This document shows positions 37,034 to 45,205 of a DNA stretch of 64,000 nt, piece by piece. Source of the stretch: a virus; IMG/VR virus record IMGVR_UViG_3300037343_000250, positions 1 through 64,000 of that record, one strand, 5' to 3'. A model generated the notes under the pieces. That model searched no databases and was not told where the DNA came from. It saw only the letters and a program-made list of their open reading frames with translations. Numbering within the stretch: the first letter of the stretch is position 1; every line of letters starts with the position of its first letter. The position numbers and the translations under genes were made by a program.

Positions 37034-37487
37034 TAATGAAACAAATTCTATCAAAACAGACATAGCCCTAATAAAAAAAGATGTTAAGCAGATTGAACGG
37101 GTGTTCCAAAAAATTGATGATGCTGTCATGCAAATGACTAACGTAATAAAAAATATAGCTGTTCAGGAAAACATTCTGCAAAATAACGAAAAAAGAATTG
37201 CGAGTCTCGAAGAAAAGTCTATGAAGAATACCCAAGGCGAACTAGATTTTCGTAAAGAATTAAATCAAAAGTTGGAAGATATGAAAAATGTATCTGACCA
37301 TGAAAGAGATAGAAGGCATAAAGAGGTTCTTGATGCCATCAATAAGTCAAACCAAAAACTAAGTGACAAGCTAGACCATCAAGATAAACGTATAAATTCT
37401 CTGGAAAACTGGAGATGGTACATACTTGGTATAGGTGCAGTCATAATTTTTATCTTGTCAAAATTTCCTTTTTCATCATTTTTCTAG
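37011..37487 (+). CDS. Coiled-coil protein with C-terminal membrane anchor
   Basis: 158 aa; the start may be the ATG at 37026. Long heptad-like helix (residues 15-130) and a C-terminal hydrophobic segment WYILGIGAVIIFILSKF. It overlaps the holin gene, so it may modulate lysis (antiholin-like) or be an accessory spanin. Inference from context. Confidence 0.55.
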   Translation: MTGNQMNDNETNSIKTDIALIKKDVKQIERVFQKIDDAVMQMTNVIKNIAVQENILQNNEKRIASLEEKSMKNTQGELDFRKELNQKLEDMKNVSDHERDRRHKEVLDAINKSNQKLSDKLDHQDKRINSLENWRWYILGIGAVIIFILSKFPFSSFF

Positions 37488-37516
37488 TTGACAAGTGCTT
37501 GCACTATGTATATAAT
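37488..37516 (+). promoter_or_regulatory. Perfect-consensus sigma70 promoter
   Basis: TTGACA 37488-37493, 17-nt spacer, TATAAT 37511-37516, directly after the lysis cluster and driving the primase-nucleotide metabolism operon. Confidence 0.8.
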
Positions 37517-37560
37517 CAATGTTATATTGAATGATATAGTAAGTAAGAGATAAAATAAAC

Positions 37561-38586
37561 ATGGTTGACTATATTGATCTACAGCACGTTATGATGCTGT
37601 CTAATAAACTTGAGCGTTTTTCTATCAAAAATAAATCCCCTTATCGCATTAACTTTAGATGCATATATTGTGGTGATTCACAAACCTCCAAATCAAAAGC
37701 AAGAGCTTGGTTTCTTGAAGACAAATATCAGTCGTTTAGGTATTTTTGTCATAACTGCGGCGAGAGTCATTCTTTCGTTTCATTCTTGCGTGGGTTTGAC
37801 ACTATGGCGTATAATTCATACATTACCGATAAATATGTCAATGATGTATCAAGGGTAGATGCGCCCCCAACAGCAAGAATAGAACTAACCAAAGAACCGC
37901 CAAAATTAAGTATTAACCATCTATCTAAGATCAAAAAAATCAGTCAGTTGAAATTTGATCATCCAGCAAAACTGTATATCCAATCAAGAAAAATTCCAAC
38001 CGACCAGCATTACAGGATATTTTATGCGCCCAAGTTTAAGACTTGGGTAAATTCTATTATACCAGAAAAATTAATATTTACAAGAGATGAGCCTAGAATT
38101 GTCATCCCCTTTCTAGATAGTAAAGGAAAAATGTTTGGCTTTACGGGTAGGGGATTTGACCCTAATGGATTACGATATCTCACTATCATGATAGATGAAA
38201 AGCCAAAAATATTTGGTCTGGATAAAGTCGATTCGAAAAAACAATATTATGTACTCGAAGGTGCGATAGATAGTTTGTTTGTTCCAAATTCTATTGCAAT
38301 GGCGGGTGCTGATGGTAATCTTTCAGGGCTAGATAATGTTGAAAATGCGGTTTTCGTTTTTGATTTGGAATACAGAAACAAAGAAATTATGAAACGTGTC
38401 GAAAAAATAATTGACAAAGGCATGAAAGTATGCTTGTTCCCTAAAGGGATGACAAAGTATGGAAAAGACATAAATGATTTTGTATCAAGTGGATTATCAT
38501 CATCTTATATTGTGGACATGATCAAGAAAAACGTGTATAGTGGTTTAGAAGCTAAGATAAAGCTGATCGATCTCAAAAACTGTTAA
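37561..38586 (+). CDS. 61: DNA primase gp61
   Basis: 341 aa. Makes RNA primers for lagging-strand synthesis with helicase gp41. N-terminal zinc ribbon Cys34-x2-Cys37...Cys63-x2-Cys66 (RCIYCG, CHNCGESHSF), then a TOPRIM-like catalytic region with YYVLEGAIDSLFVPNSIAMAG (catalytic Glu in LEGAID) and AVFVFDLEYRN. Length matches T4 gp61 (342 aa). Confidence 0.9.
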   Translation: MVDYIDLQHVMMLSNKLERFSIKNKSPYRINFRCIYCGDSQTSKSKARAWFLEDKYQSFRYFCHNCGESHSFVSFLRGFDTMAYNSYITDKYVNDVSRVDAPPTARIELTKEPPKLSINHLSKIKKISQLKFDHPAKLYIQSRKIPTDQHYRIFYAPKFKTWVNSIIPEKLIFTRDEPRIVIPFLDSKGKMFGFTGRGFDPNGLRYLTIMIDEKPKIFGLDKVDSKKQYYVLEGAIDSLFVPNSIAMAGADGNLSGLDNVENAVFVFDLEYRNKEIMKRVEKIIDKGMKVCLFPKGMTKYGKDINDFVSSGLSSSYIVDMIKKNVYSGLEAKIKLIDLKNC

Positions 38587-38599
38587 CAACGGGGTAAAT

Positions 38600-39295
38600 G
38601 TGTTGAAACTAATAAACGGCGATTGTCTACTAGAGATCAAAAAAATTGAAAGTGGGTCTGTTGATATGGTAGTTACAGACCCGCCATATGGTATGAATTT
38701 TGTGTCTAATGCAGCAAAAGAAGGTCCAAGACATAAAGCCATTAATGGTGATGATAAGGTAAATACAGAATGGATTTCAGAAGCTTTTCGCGTATTAAAA
38801 GATGGTGGTGGTTTCGTCACATTTTGTGACTGGAATACAAGTCACATTTGGCGGGAGTCTATTGAAAAAAACGGATTCAATTTGCGTTCACAAGGTGTTT
38901 GGAATCGTATGCATCATGGCATGGGCGATTTGACAGGGGCTTTTGCACCTATGCATGATATTATCTGGTATGCATCAAAAGGACGAAGAATCTTTGACAA
39001 CAAACGATTGAAGTCTGTTTTTTCACATCGTAGACCAAGCCCATCCGAAGATAATGGGCATCCGACTTGCAAACCAGTTAGCCTCATGGAAGAAATTATT
39101 CATGGGATTGGTGATGGTTCTAATGGCATTGTTTTAGATCCATTCATGGGTTCAGGTAGTACAGGTGTAGCAGCAAAGAAATTGAACTTGCCATTTGTAG
39201 GAATAGAGTTAGATGAAACATATTTTGCAACTGCACAGAAAAGAATAAATGGCACAAGTGGATTGATAGATTTTTTTAATATGGGGGAAATATGA
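38600..39295 (+). CDS. DNA methyltransferase, beta class (N6A or N4C)
   Basis: 231 aa, GTG start. Motif IV DPPYGM at residues 27-30 precedes motif I (VLDPFMGSGSTGVAAKK) near the C-terminus, the order of beta-class amino-methyltransferases. PTCKPVSLMEEII is also typical. No partner nuclease is nearby, so it probably protects phage DNA. The stop overlaps the next gene. Confidence 0.88.
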   Translation: MLKLINGDCLLEIKKIESGSVDMVVTDPPYGMNFVSNAAKEGPRHKAINGDDKVNTEWISEAFRVLKDGGGFVTFCDWNTSHIWRESIEKNGFNLRSQGVWNRMHHGMGDLTGAFAPMHDIIWYASKGRRIFDNKRLKSVFSHRRPSPSEDNGHPTCKPVSLMEEIIHGIGDGSNGIVLDPFMGSGSTGVAAKKLNLPFVGIELDETYFATAQKRINGTSGLIDFFNMGEI

Positions 39296-39990
39296 AAATT
39301 AAGAATGGTGAATTTTGGCTTGGCGATTGTCTTGAATTGATGAAAGATATTCCTGATGGTTCTATTGATATGGTCATAACCGACCCACCATACAAGATGA
39401 CAAAAACAGGAAACTCATCAAGACCAAATTATATGCCAAACGGGTTTATAATAGGTGACAGTTTACCAGATACAAGAATTTGGTTCGAAGAAGTATTCAG
39501 AGTCATGAAAGATTCTACTCATTTTTACACATTCACAAATCGAAATGACTTGCGTAACTATTTAAACATAGCTGATGAAGTTGGATTTCATTTTCATAAC
39601 ATTATAAACATGATAAAAGATACAAATATGCCAAACAGATGGTATTTAAAATACACTGAACCAGTCTTATTTTTTAAAAAAGGTAAAGCAAAAGCAATAC
39701 ATGATATGACTAGTAGAGATTATCAACATGTAAAAATGCTAAAAGGTATTGATAAGATGCACCCAACTGAAAAACCATTATCTTTTATACAAAAGTTAAT
39801 AACTAACTCTTCTGTTGTAGGTGACATCGTTCTAGACCCATTTGCTGGTTCTGGCACAACTGCTGTTGCTGCTGAAAAGAATAATCGCAAATGGATTTGT
39901 ATAGAACAAAACAAAAAATATTATGATATAGCAACAAATAGAGTAATGGAAATGCATGTACACCAATCACACAATTTTTTTGGAGAATGA
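39292..39990 (+). CDS. Second DNA methyltransferase, beta class
   Basis: 232 aa. DPPYKM at residues 31-34; HPTEKPLSFIQKLI; motif I VLDPFAGSGTTAVAAEK. Overlaps the first methyltransferase by 4 nt and is overlapped by frd. The two share the same motif order but diverge elsewhere, so different target sequences are likely. Confidence 0.88.
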   Translation: MKIKNGEFWLGDCLELMKDIPDGSIDMVITDPPYKMTKTGNSSRPNYMPNGFIIGDSLPDTRIWFEEVFRVMKDSTHFYTFTNRNDLRNYLNIADEVGFHFHNIINMIKDTNMPNRWYLKYTEPVLFFKKGKAKAIHDMTSRDYQHVKMLKGIDKMHPTEKPLSFIQKLITNSSVVGDIVLDPFAGSGTTAVAAEKNNRKWICIEQNKKYYDIATNRVMEMHVHQSHNFFGE

Positions 39991-40475
39991 ATATGACAGT
40001 AAATGCTATTTTAGCGCATGATAATAAATATGGTATAGGAAAAGATGGTGTTCTACCATGGCCACATTCCTCAGCTGATATGAAATGGTTTAGAGAATGT
40101 ACTAATGGCCATATTGTAATTATGGGTAGAAAAACATGGGAAAGTATCGGTAGTAAAAATCTACCAAAAAGAATGAATATCGTAGTCACAAGATCAGAAA
40201 TTATAGGCTCCCCTAAATATACTTGGTTTGGTGACATGAAGGAACTCATCGAAAATTTAAAAATGGAGTATCCAAACCTTAAAATCTGGATCATTGGCGG
40301 CGCTGATATTTATAGGCAAACCCTTCATCTATGCGACAACATTTTTGTGACTAAGATTGATGGTGATTATGATTGTGATGCATTTGTAGATATGAATATG
40401 TATCTTAATGGTTATGATAAGACGGCAGTAAACAAACAAGATGGGTTAGAATTTAGTATTTGGAGTAAGAATTGA
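39987..40475 (+). CDS. frd: Dihydrofolate reductase
   Basis: 162 aa. Regenerates tetrahydrofolate used by thymidylate synthase encoded next. Motifs: AILAHDNKYGIGKDGVLPWPHSSADMKWFRE, IVIMGRKTWESIG, VVTRS, and KIWIIGGADIYRQTL. Co-transcribed with td. Confidence 0.93.
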   Translation: MNMTVNAILAHDNKYGIGKDGVLPWPHSSADMKWFRECTNGHIVIMGRKTWESIGSKNLPKRMNIVVTRSEIIGSPKYTWFGDMKELIENLKMEYPNLKIWIIGGADIYRQTLHLCDNIFVTKIDGDYDCDAFVDMNMYLNGYDKTAVNKQDGLEFSIWSKN

Positions 40476-41362
40476 AACAATATCATATGCTACTAAAAGA
40501 TATTTTAGAAAACGGTGAAAATGTAAGTGACAGAACAGGGACAGGAACCCGTACCTTATTCGGTCGTCAAATGCATTTTAATCTTGTAGATGGGTTTCCA
40601 GCGGTAACAACAAAAAAACTTGCATGGAAATCTGTTGTTGGTGAATTGCTTTGGATGCTTGAAGGAAGCACAGATGAACGTAGGCTTGCCGAACTAACTT
40701 ATGGTAAGCCCAGAAAAGATTTAGTTGGAAGAAATACAATTTGGACTGCCAACGCAGATAATCAAGGTGTTGCGTTAGGATATGAAAATAACGATTCTAA
40801 AAAAGAGCTGGGGCCAATTTATGGGGAAATTTGGCGAAATTTTGACTATTTCAGAGGATCAGAATGTGGTGTTGACCAAATACTGCAAATTATCGAACAA
40901 ATAAAAGAAACACCAGATTCAAGGAGAATCATATTATCTGCTTGGAATCCTTTGTTAATTCCTGAAATGTCATTGCCGCCTTGTCACTACACCGCGCAAT
41001 TTCGTGTGGTAAATGGCAAACTAAGTTGCATGATGACACAAAGATCTGGCGATTTATTTTTAGGAATCCCGTTTAATATCGCAAGTTATGCTCTCTTGAC
41101 ACATATTATTGCTCGTGAATGTGGTTTGGAAGTAGGAAATTTTGTACATTCTATCGGTGATGCGCACATATATAATGATCACTTTGATCAGGTAAAAGAA
41201 CAACTGCTAAGAGAAGAATATGCTTTACCTACACTTGAAATTGGTGTAGAGTTTGACCTTATGGATAGACTACGCAATGGCTTTAAACTCGAAGATTGCC
41301 CTCTATTTACTCTTAAAAATTATGTACATCATCCCACAATAAAAGCACCAATGGCAGTATAA
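40472..41362 (+). CDS. td: Thymidylate synthase
   Basis: 296 aa. Starts with TTG overlapping the frd stop (TTGA); the N-terminus KQYHMLLKDILENGENVSDRTGTGT aligns with the T4 Td start, supporting it. Catalytic Cys in SLPPCHYTAQF; RSGDLFLGIPFNIASYALL and GDAHIYNDH present. Converts dUMP to dTMP. Unlike T4 td it has no group I intron. Confidence 0.95.
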   Translation: MKQYHMLLKDILENGENVSDRTGTGTRTLFGRQMHFNLVDGFPAVTTKKLAWKSVVGELLWMLEGSTDERRLAELTYGKPRKDLVGRNTIWTANADNQGVALGYENNDSKKELGPIYGEIWRNFDYFRGSECGVDQILQIIEQIKETPDSRRIILSAWNPLLIPEMSLPPCHYTAQFRVVNGKLSCMMTQRSGDLFLGIPFNIASYALLTHIIARECGLEVGNFVHSIGDAHIYNDHFDQVKEQLLREEYALPTLEIGVEFDLMDRLRNGFKLEDCPLFTLKNYVHHPTIKAPMAV

Positions 41363-41387
41363 ACACTAAACTTGGTATTTTGACATG

Positions 41388-41395
41388 TATAAATA
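41388..41395 (+). promoter_or_regulatory. Late-type box before nrdA
   Basis: TATAAATA between td and nrdA, with TTGGTATTTTGACA-like sequence just upstream. Confidence 0.45.
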
Positions 41396-41463
41396 CACAT
41401 CCCAGCACAACATATAGTAAATATATATTTGCTATCAAACAATTTTAACACTAAGAGGTACTG

Positions 41464-43083
41464 ATGACTATAATTATTAAACGAGATGGACGCAAAGAGC
41501 AGTTAGATTTGAACAAAATACATACTGTTGTTGAATGGGCTTGTGACAAGATTACAGGGGTGTCTATTTCGGAAGTTGAACTGAAATCACAAATTCAATT
41601 TTATGCAGGTATTACGAGTGAAGAAATTCATGAAACTCTTATCCGTTCAGCATCCGAATTAATTTCAGAAGAAACCCCTAACTATCAATTTGTTGCATCA
41701 AAGTTGATTAACTTTGATCTTCGTAAGCGAGCATATGGGCATTATGAGCCTTGGCATATCAAAGATATCGTAAAGCGAGGCGTTCAGAAAGGTTTTTATA
41801 ACCCTGACTTACTTTCTGTATACAATGATGAAGATTGGGCGTTTATGGAGGGTGTCATAAATCACAATAGAGACTATGAAATTTCATATGCTGGTATGGT
41901 GCAGTTCAGGACCAAGTATCTCGTAAAAAATAAATCGACTATGGAGTATTTCGAAACACCGCAAATTGCATACATGTTGATTGCTGCTAGTGGTTGTATT
42001 TCTGAAGAAAGTAAAGATAGACTTAAATTTATCAAGAAAATTTATAACCATCTTTCCAAGTTTGATTTTACACTGCCAACACCTATCATGGCAGGATTGC
42101 GGACTAATGTAAAACAATTTTCATCTTGTACTTTAATTGATGCTGGTGATTCACTTGATTCGATCAATGCTGCCGCATCGGCTATTGTAAAATACGCAGC
42201 CAATAAAGCAGGTATTGGTTTGAATATCGGAAGAATTCGCGCGGTTGGCTCTCCAATCCGTAATGGTGAAGTTACCCATACTGGTGTAGTGCCATTTATA
42301 AAATATTTCAATGCTGCGCTAAAAAGCTGCAATCAGGGTGGAGTTCGCAATTCAAGCGGCACATTTTATTATCCAATGTGGCATTATGAATATGAAGATA
42401 TGATTGTACTAAAAAATAACAAAGGTACAGAAGACACGCGAGTTAGATCAGTAGATTATGGCGTTCAACTTAACAGATTTTTGATTCAAAGGCTAATCGA
42501 AGATGGCAACATTACTCTGTTTTCGCCCAACGATGTACCAGACCTTTATGAGGCTTTTTTCACAAATCAAGAATTGTTTGGAGAACTTTATGTCAAATAT
42601 GAAAATGACAGTAGTATTCGTAAAAAAACAATAACTGCTATTGAGGCGTTCAGTGTCCTTGCGCAAGAAAGAGTTGAGACAGGTCGCATCTATATTCAAT
42701 TTGTTGACAACACAAACGAGCAAGGTATGTTAGGCGAAGAAAATCCAGTATATATGAGTAATTTGTGTTTAGTCGGTGATACCAAAATTGATGTGATTTG
42801 TGATAATCAACCATTTAAAATTAATATAGAAGACTTGGGTAATTTTATGCGCAAGTATGATAACGTGGTGGTCAAGTCTTACAATACGGATACGAAGGCT
42901 GTTGAATATATGCCTATTGAAGCGTTTGGTCTCACAAACCCCGACGCAGATTTATATCAAGTAACTACCGATGATGATACACATAGTGTAGTGTGTACGA
43001 GCGATCATTTATTCTGGACTGATAATAGAGGATATGTGGCAGCAATAGATTTGACTGAAGAAGATAGAATAAAAACATTATAG
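41464..43083 (+). CDS. nrdA: Ribonucleotide reductase large subunit, N-terminal part fused to split-intein N half
   Basis: 539 aa. ATP-cone at the start (IIIKRDGRKEQLDLNKI), then class Ia catalytic core: LPTPIMAGLRTNVKQFSSCTLIDAGDSL, GIGLNIGRIRAVGS, NQGGVRNSSGTFYYPMWH, and FVDNTNEQGMLGEENPVYMSNL. At Cys435 the intein N half begins (CLVGDTKIDVICDNQPFKIN..., block B-like VVCTSDHLFWT) and ends at a stop. The rest of the enzyme follows at 44104 beyond an HNH endonuclease. The break falls just before the conserved SNLC cysteine. Confidence 0.93.
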   Translation: MTIIIKRDGRKEQLDLNKIHTVVEWACDKITGVSISEVELKSQIQFYAGITSEEIHETLIRSASELISEETPNYQFVASKLINFDLRKRAYGHYEPWHIKDIVKRGVQKGFYNPDLLSVYNDEDWAFMEGVINHNRDYEISYAGMVQFRTKYLVKNKSTMEYFETPQIAYMLIAASGCISEESKDRLKFIKKIYNHLSKFDFTLPTPIMAGLRTNVKQFSSCTLIDAGDSLDSINAAASAIVKYAANKAGIGLNIGRIRAVGSPIRNGEVTHTGVVPFIKYFNAALKSCNQGGVRNSSGTFYYPMWHYEYEDMIVLKNNKGTEDTRVRSVDYGVQLNRFLIQRLIEDGNITLFSPNDVPDLYEAFFTNQELFGELYVKYENDSSIRKKTITAIEAFSVLAQERVETGRIYIQFVDNTNEQGMLGEENPVYMSNLCLVGDTKIDVICDNQPFKINIEDLGNFMRKYDNVVVKSYNTDTKAVEYMPIEAFGLTNPDADLYQVTTDDDTHSVVCTSDHLFWTDNRGYVAAIDLTEEDRIKTL

Positions 43084-43094
43084 TACAATGAAAT

Positions 43095-43134
43095 ACCTCT
43101 TTGCATAAATAAAATTAGTTAAATGCAAAGAGGT
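43095..43134 (+). promoter_or_regulatory. RBS-sequestering hairpin with late promoter in its loop (HNH gene)
   Basis: A 12-bp perfect inverted repeat (43095-43106 with 43123-43134). The 3' arm contains AGAGG, the ribosome site of the HNH gene at 43140. CATAAATA (43104-43111) at the loop edge resembles the late box, so late transcripts would start inside the loop and lack the 5' arm. Confidence 0.7.
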
Positions 43135-43139
43135 GCTAC

Positions 43140-44129
43140 ATGAACTATCGTAAACTACATGACAAATTTATAAATTATTTTATAAATACCGCCCCTAAAG
43201 AAAGGTTAATGGCAAAAAATAATATAGACAAAAGGCTTGATAAAGAGAATTTATATGTGGAGATTCATCATATAATTCCTAAACATGATGGTGGGTGCGA
43301 TTCGCCACATAATCTTGTTACTCTATTACCCGAAGAACACGTCTTCATACATAAGCTAAGATACAAGGCTTACGGTCAAAGAGGTGATATGCTTTCTGTT
43401 AGGTTTGTTCTTAATGGTATGAAAAGCAATGCTAGATTTAATGTTGATGGGTCTAACATGCACCTTACTAAGTATATATTAGGCGGATATGCGTTCATAA
43501 AAAGTAATTCATCTGAATTCAGAAAAAAAGTTGGGTGGCATACGCCAAATGGAGCTAAAAAAATATCCGAATCGAGGAAAGGCAATATGCCAGTGAAAGA
43601 TGTTGATACTTTAAAAATTATAGGTTCAGTAAGTTGCCAACACCCTAAAGTGATATCGGGTCAGTGGGTCCACCATAGTAAAGGTGTAAAATACACAGAT
43701 GAAAGAAAATTATCTATGGTAAATGGTAGTGGGGATAAAAATAATAACTATTCTGGTTATGATGATGACCAACTCATTTTAAACTTTATCGAAATATGCA
43801 ATAAATTAGGATATATACCAGGTCATAAAACAGCAACAGATTTTGGGGTTGAAAATAATATATATTTTCCTAAGTCAATAAAAGATTTTAGGTTTGATGG
43901 AGATGGCTTTCGTGGTATGATACAAATAGTGGAAGAAAAAACAGGTCTAAAATATGACCCATACTATACCAGAAGATCTGGTCGTGTGAAAATAATAAGC
44001 GGAAAACGTTGTTGGGTTACTGACGGCGTTAATAGCAAATCAATCTCTTTTATTGATTTGAATGAATATAATCTAATAGGATGGAAAAAAGGAAGAACAT
44101 TATATGGCAAAAGTAATAAAATTAAATAA
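43140..44129 (+). CDS. HNH homing endonuclease inside the nrdA break
   Basis: 329 aa. Classic HNH core near residues 38-75: EIHHIIPKHDGGCDSPHNLVTLLPEEHVFIHKL. Then a basic NUMOD-like part with AKKISESRKGNMP, and a C-terminal CWVTDGVNSKSISF...LIGWKKGRTLYG matching the modules of the GIY-YIG enzyme in uvsX. Overlaps the start of the nrdA C-terminal gene by 26 nt. Placed to spread the fractured nrdA form. A freestanding-type gene with a hairpin-controlled late start. Confidence 0.85.
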   Translation: MNYRKLHDKFINYFINTAPKERLMAKNNIDKRLDKENLYVEIHHIIPKHDGGCDSPHNLVTLLPEEHVFIHKLRYKAYGQRGDMLSVRFVLNGMKSNARFNVDGSNMHLTKYILGGYAFIKSNSSEFRKKVGWHTPNGAKKISESRKGNMPVKDVDTLKIIGSVSCQHPKVISGQWVHHSKGVKYTDERKLSMVNGSGDKNNNYSGYDDDQLILNFIEICNKLGYIPGHKTATDFGVENNIYFPKSIKDFRFDGDGFRGMIQIVEEKTGLKYDPYYTRRSGRVKIISGKRCWVTDGVNSKSISFIDLNEYNLIGWKKGRTLYGKSNKIK

Positions 44130-45183
44130 AAGAGCCCCAGTATATGATATAACAGTAGCAGAAAATCATAACTTTTTTGCTAATGGCGTTTTAGTGCATA
44201 ATTGCGCCGAAGTCGTACAGACCACAAAGCCAATGCAAAGTATTAGTGATGTTGACGGACTAATATCATTGTGCACACTTGCTGCATATAATATGGGCAA
44301 TATTAAAACGCCTGATGATTTTGAAAAACTTTCAAAAGTAGTTGTAAGGTTTTTAGATAATGTTTTGACATATCAGACTTATCTTCTACCATCCGCACTT
44401 TCATCAACATTGAAGTATCGTAACATTGGTATTGGAATATCGAATTTGGCATACTTTTTAGCCAAAAACAATTACAAATATACAGGCGAAGACACACCAA
44501 AATTCTTACATCCATATATGGAGGCAATGGGGTATTATACTATTAAAGCGTCGGCTGAACTTGCACAAGAAAGAGGTTCTTTTGATGCTTTTTCCACTAC
44601 TAAATGGGCCAAAGGTAAATTGCCCATTGATACATATCGCAAAGCTGTTGATAGTATTGTAGAAAACGATTTGTTGCTTGACTGGAATGCATTACGCGAA
44701 ATTACTAGCAAAGGCATGAGAAATGCTACAATACTGAGCTTGATGCCTGTTGAAACTTCGAGTCAGTTGGTTAATGCTACTAATGGTGTTGAGCCGCCCC
44801 GTGGACTTATTTCTGTCAAGAATTCAAAGGATGGTTCTATGAAGCAAGTTGTTCCAGAGATTCAACGGCTGAAAAATAAATATGATCTTTTGTGGGATCA
44901 AAAATCACCTACTGGTTATCTAAATATTATGGCCACGATACAAAAGTTTGTGGATCAATCTATTTCTACGAACACATCTTACAATCCCGAATTTTATCCA
45001 AGCAATGAAATTCCACTTATGGTCATACTTGGTGACATCATTTATGCTTGCAAAATGGGAATTAAGACACTATACTATTGCAACACATATGATATGTCTG
45101 GTGAAGTAAAATTAGATGAGCCGCTATCTGTAAATGAAGTCACAGACGGCGATGATGATTATTGTGAATCTTGCGTACTATAA
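44104..45183 (+). CDS. nrdA: Ribonucleotide reductase large subunit, C-terminal part preceded by split-intein C half
   Basis: 359 aa. Residues 1-33 are the intein C half (RAPVYDITVAENHNFFANGVLVHN); Cys+1 starts the C extein CAEVVQTTKPMQS. Joined to MSNL it gives SNLCAE, equivalent to E. coli SNLCLE, whose Cys462 belongs to the active-site redox pair. Further: SLCTLAAYNMGNI, LMPVETSSQLVNATNGVEPPRG, KTLYYCNTYD and the C-terminal redox CESC motif before VL. Trans-splicing is needed for an active enzyme. Confidence 0.93.
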   Translation: MAKVIKLNKRAPVYDITVAENHNFFANGVLVHNCAEVVQTTKPMQSISDVDGLISLCTLAAYNMGNIKTPDDFEKLSKVVVRFLDNVLTYQTYLLPSALSSTLKYRNIGIGISNLAYFLAKNNYKYTGEDTPKFLHPYMEAMGYYTIKASAELAQERGSFDAFSTTKWAKGKLPIDTYRKAVDSIVENDLLLDWNALREITSKGMRNATILSLMPVETSSQLVNATNGVEPPRGLISVKNSKDGSMKQVVPEIQRLKNKYDLLWDQKSPTGYLNIMATIQKFVDQSISTNTSYNPEFYPSNEIPLMVILGDIIYACKMGIKTLYYCNTYDMSGEVKLDEPLSVNEVTDGDDDYCESCVL

Positions 45184-45205
45184 ATTTAAATAAAAGGAAA
45201 ATATA

